Origin: an uncultured Collinsella sp.
GTDB lineage: Bacteria; Actinomycetota; Coriobacteriia; Coriobacteriales; Coriobacteriaceae
DNA: 32,383 nt
NCBI GenBank assembly: GCA_900542085.1
Contig: UQMK01000022.1
Coordinates: 1 to 32,383, forward strand
Reading direction: 5' to 3'
In this document: piece by piece, positions 32,140-32,383 of the stretch
How the letters are laid out: each line of letters begins with the position of its first letter
How positions within the stretch are numbered: position 1 is the first letter of the stretch
Translations under genes and position numbers: made by a program
The notes under the pieces: model-generated
The model's database searches: none
What the model was told of the DNA's origin: nothing
The model's input: only the letters and a program-made list of their open reading frames with translations

Positions 32140-32383
32140 TGGCCATGACACGACTCTCCGACGCGACGCCGCGCATGACTCTCCCGCGGGCCCTGCTCTC
32201 CGAGGCCCTGCGCCTGGCGCGCTCCCCGCTCACGGCGGTGCACCTCGTCTGCGGCCTGGCAGCCGGTCTTGCCTGCGGCGAGTACTTCTCCGTTACCCGA
32301 TGGGACCCGGCGCTGGGCGCGGACGCCTACGCTCAGTTCCTCGGCGCCCTCATGCCGCTCATGTCCGCCATCGTCTGCGGGCT
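32139..32383 (+). CDS. second ABC permease (LanG/MutG-like), 3' end beyond the window
   Basis: 81 codons are visible, starting at an ATG that overlaps the previous stop (TGATG), with GAGAGG as ribosome-binding site. The N-terminus (LLSEALRLARSPLTAVHLVCGLAAG and on) shows a cytoplasmic start and a first membrane helix at about residues 33-50, similar in plan to the preceding permease. ATPase followed by two permeases is the LanFEG immunity layout. The assignment to LanG rests on gene order, because too little is visible for a motif. Confidence 0.65.
   Translation, partial: MAMTRLSDATPRMTLPRALLSEALRLARSPLTAVHLVCGLAAGLACGEYFSVTRWDPALGADAYAQFLGALMPLMSAIVCG

Overview
The window is chromosomal, high-GC actinobacterial DNA. 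It is most likely from a member of the Coriobacteriia, such as Collinsella. The reasons are GC-rich Gram-positive-type genes, SOS operators of the CGAAC-N4-GTTCG type, a GarA/OdhI-like FHA protein beside a MerR regulator (an actinobacterial pairing), and a Firmicutes-like order from RNase J to MiaB. The genus is inferred from layout and was not tested by a search.

Region 1 (1-18648, all + strand) is a conserved housekeeping block: rnj, ftsK, a RodZ-like HTH membrane protein, yajQ, rimO, pgsA and a short cinA/pncC, then a terminator. It continues with recA and recX (a perfect LexA operator sits inside the recA promoter), rny, a GHKL ATPase, spoVS, miaB, miaA and hflX. The order pgsA-cinA-recA-rny-X-spoVS-miaB matches Bacillus subtilis, except that X is ymdB there and an uncharacterised GHKL ATPase here. 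Many genes are coupled by 1-4 nt overlaps.

Region 2 (18633-21537) is an SOS/nucleotide module. lexA and a membrane acyltransferase are co-oriented and overlap by 1 nt on the - strand. They are divergent from a LysM/TM protein of YneA type, followed by nrdR and dut. Three LexA-box-like sites spaced exactly 28 bp apart fill the divergent promoter region. A perfect 9-bp inverted repeat pairs with the nrdR start codon.

Region 3 (21538-21999) is a convergent intergenic stretch with three long palindromes. Two of them share a conserved central sequence but have completely different, near-perfect stems. Each lies directly behind a gene in the same orientation relative to transcription. This is the most unusual structure in the window.

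Region 4 (22000-30125) holds an MGDG-synthase/UgtP-like glycosyltransferase (-), thioredoxin reductase (+), a DUF1836 regulator (+) and a DegV lipid-binding protein (-). It ends with a - strand gene run: pgsA2, GarA-like FHA protein, FtsR-like MerR regulator, apt, and a secreted NlpC/P60 hydrolase with a terminator behind it.

Region 5 (30126-32383) is a 477-bp gap followed by the start of a lantibiotic-immunity-type ABC transporter (ATPase, a permease with a -1 frameshift, and a truncated second permease). Its visibly higher GC and almost exclusive G/C third positions suggest acquired DNA. No tRNA, rRNA, CRISPR array, insertion sequence or phage gene was recognised.
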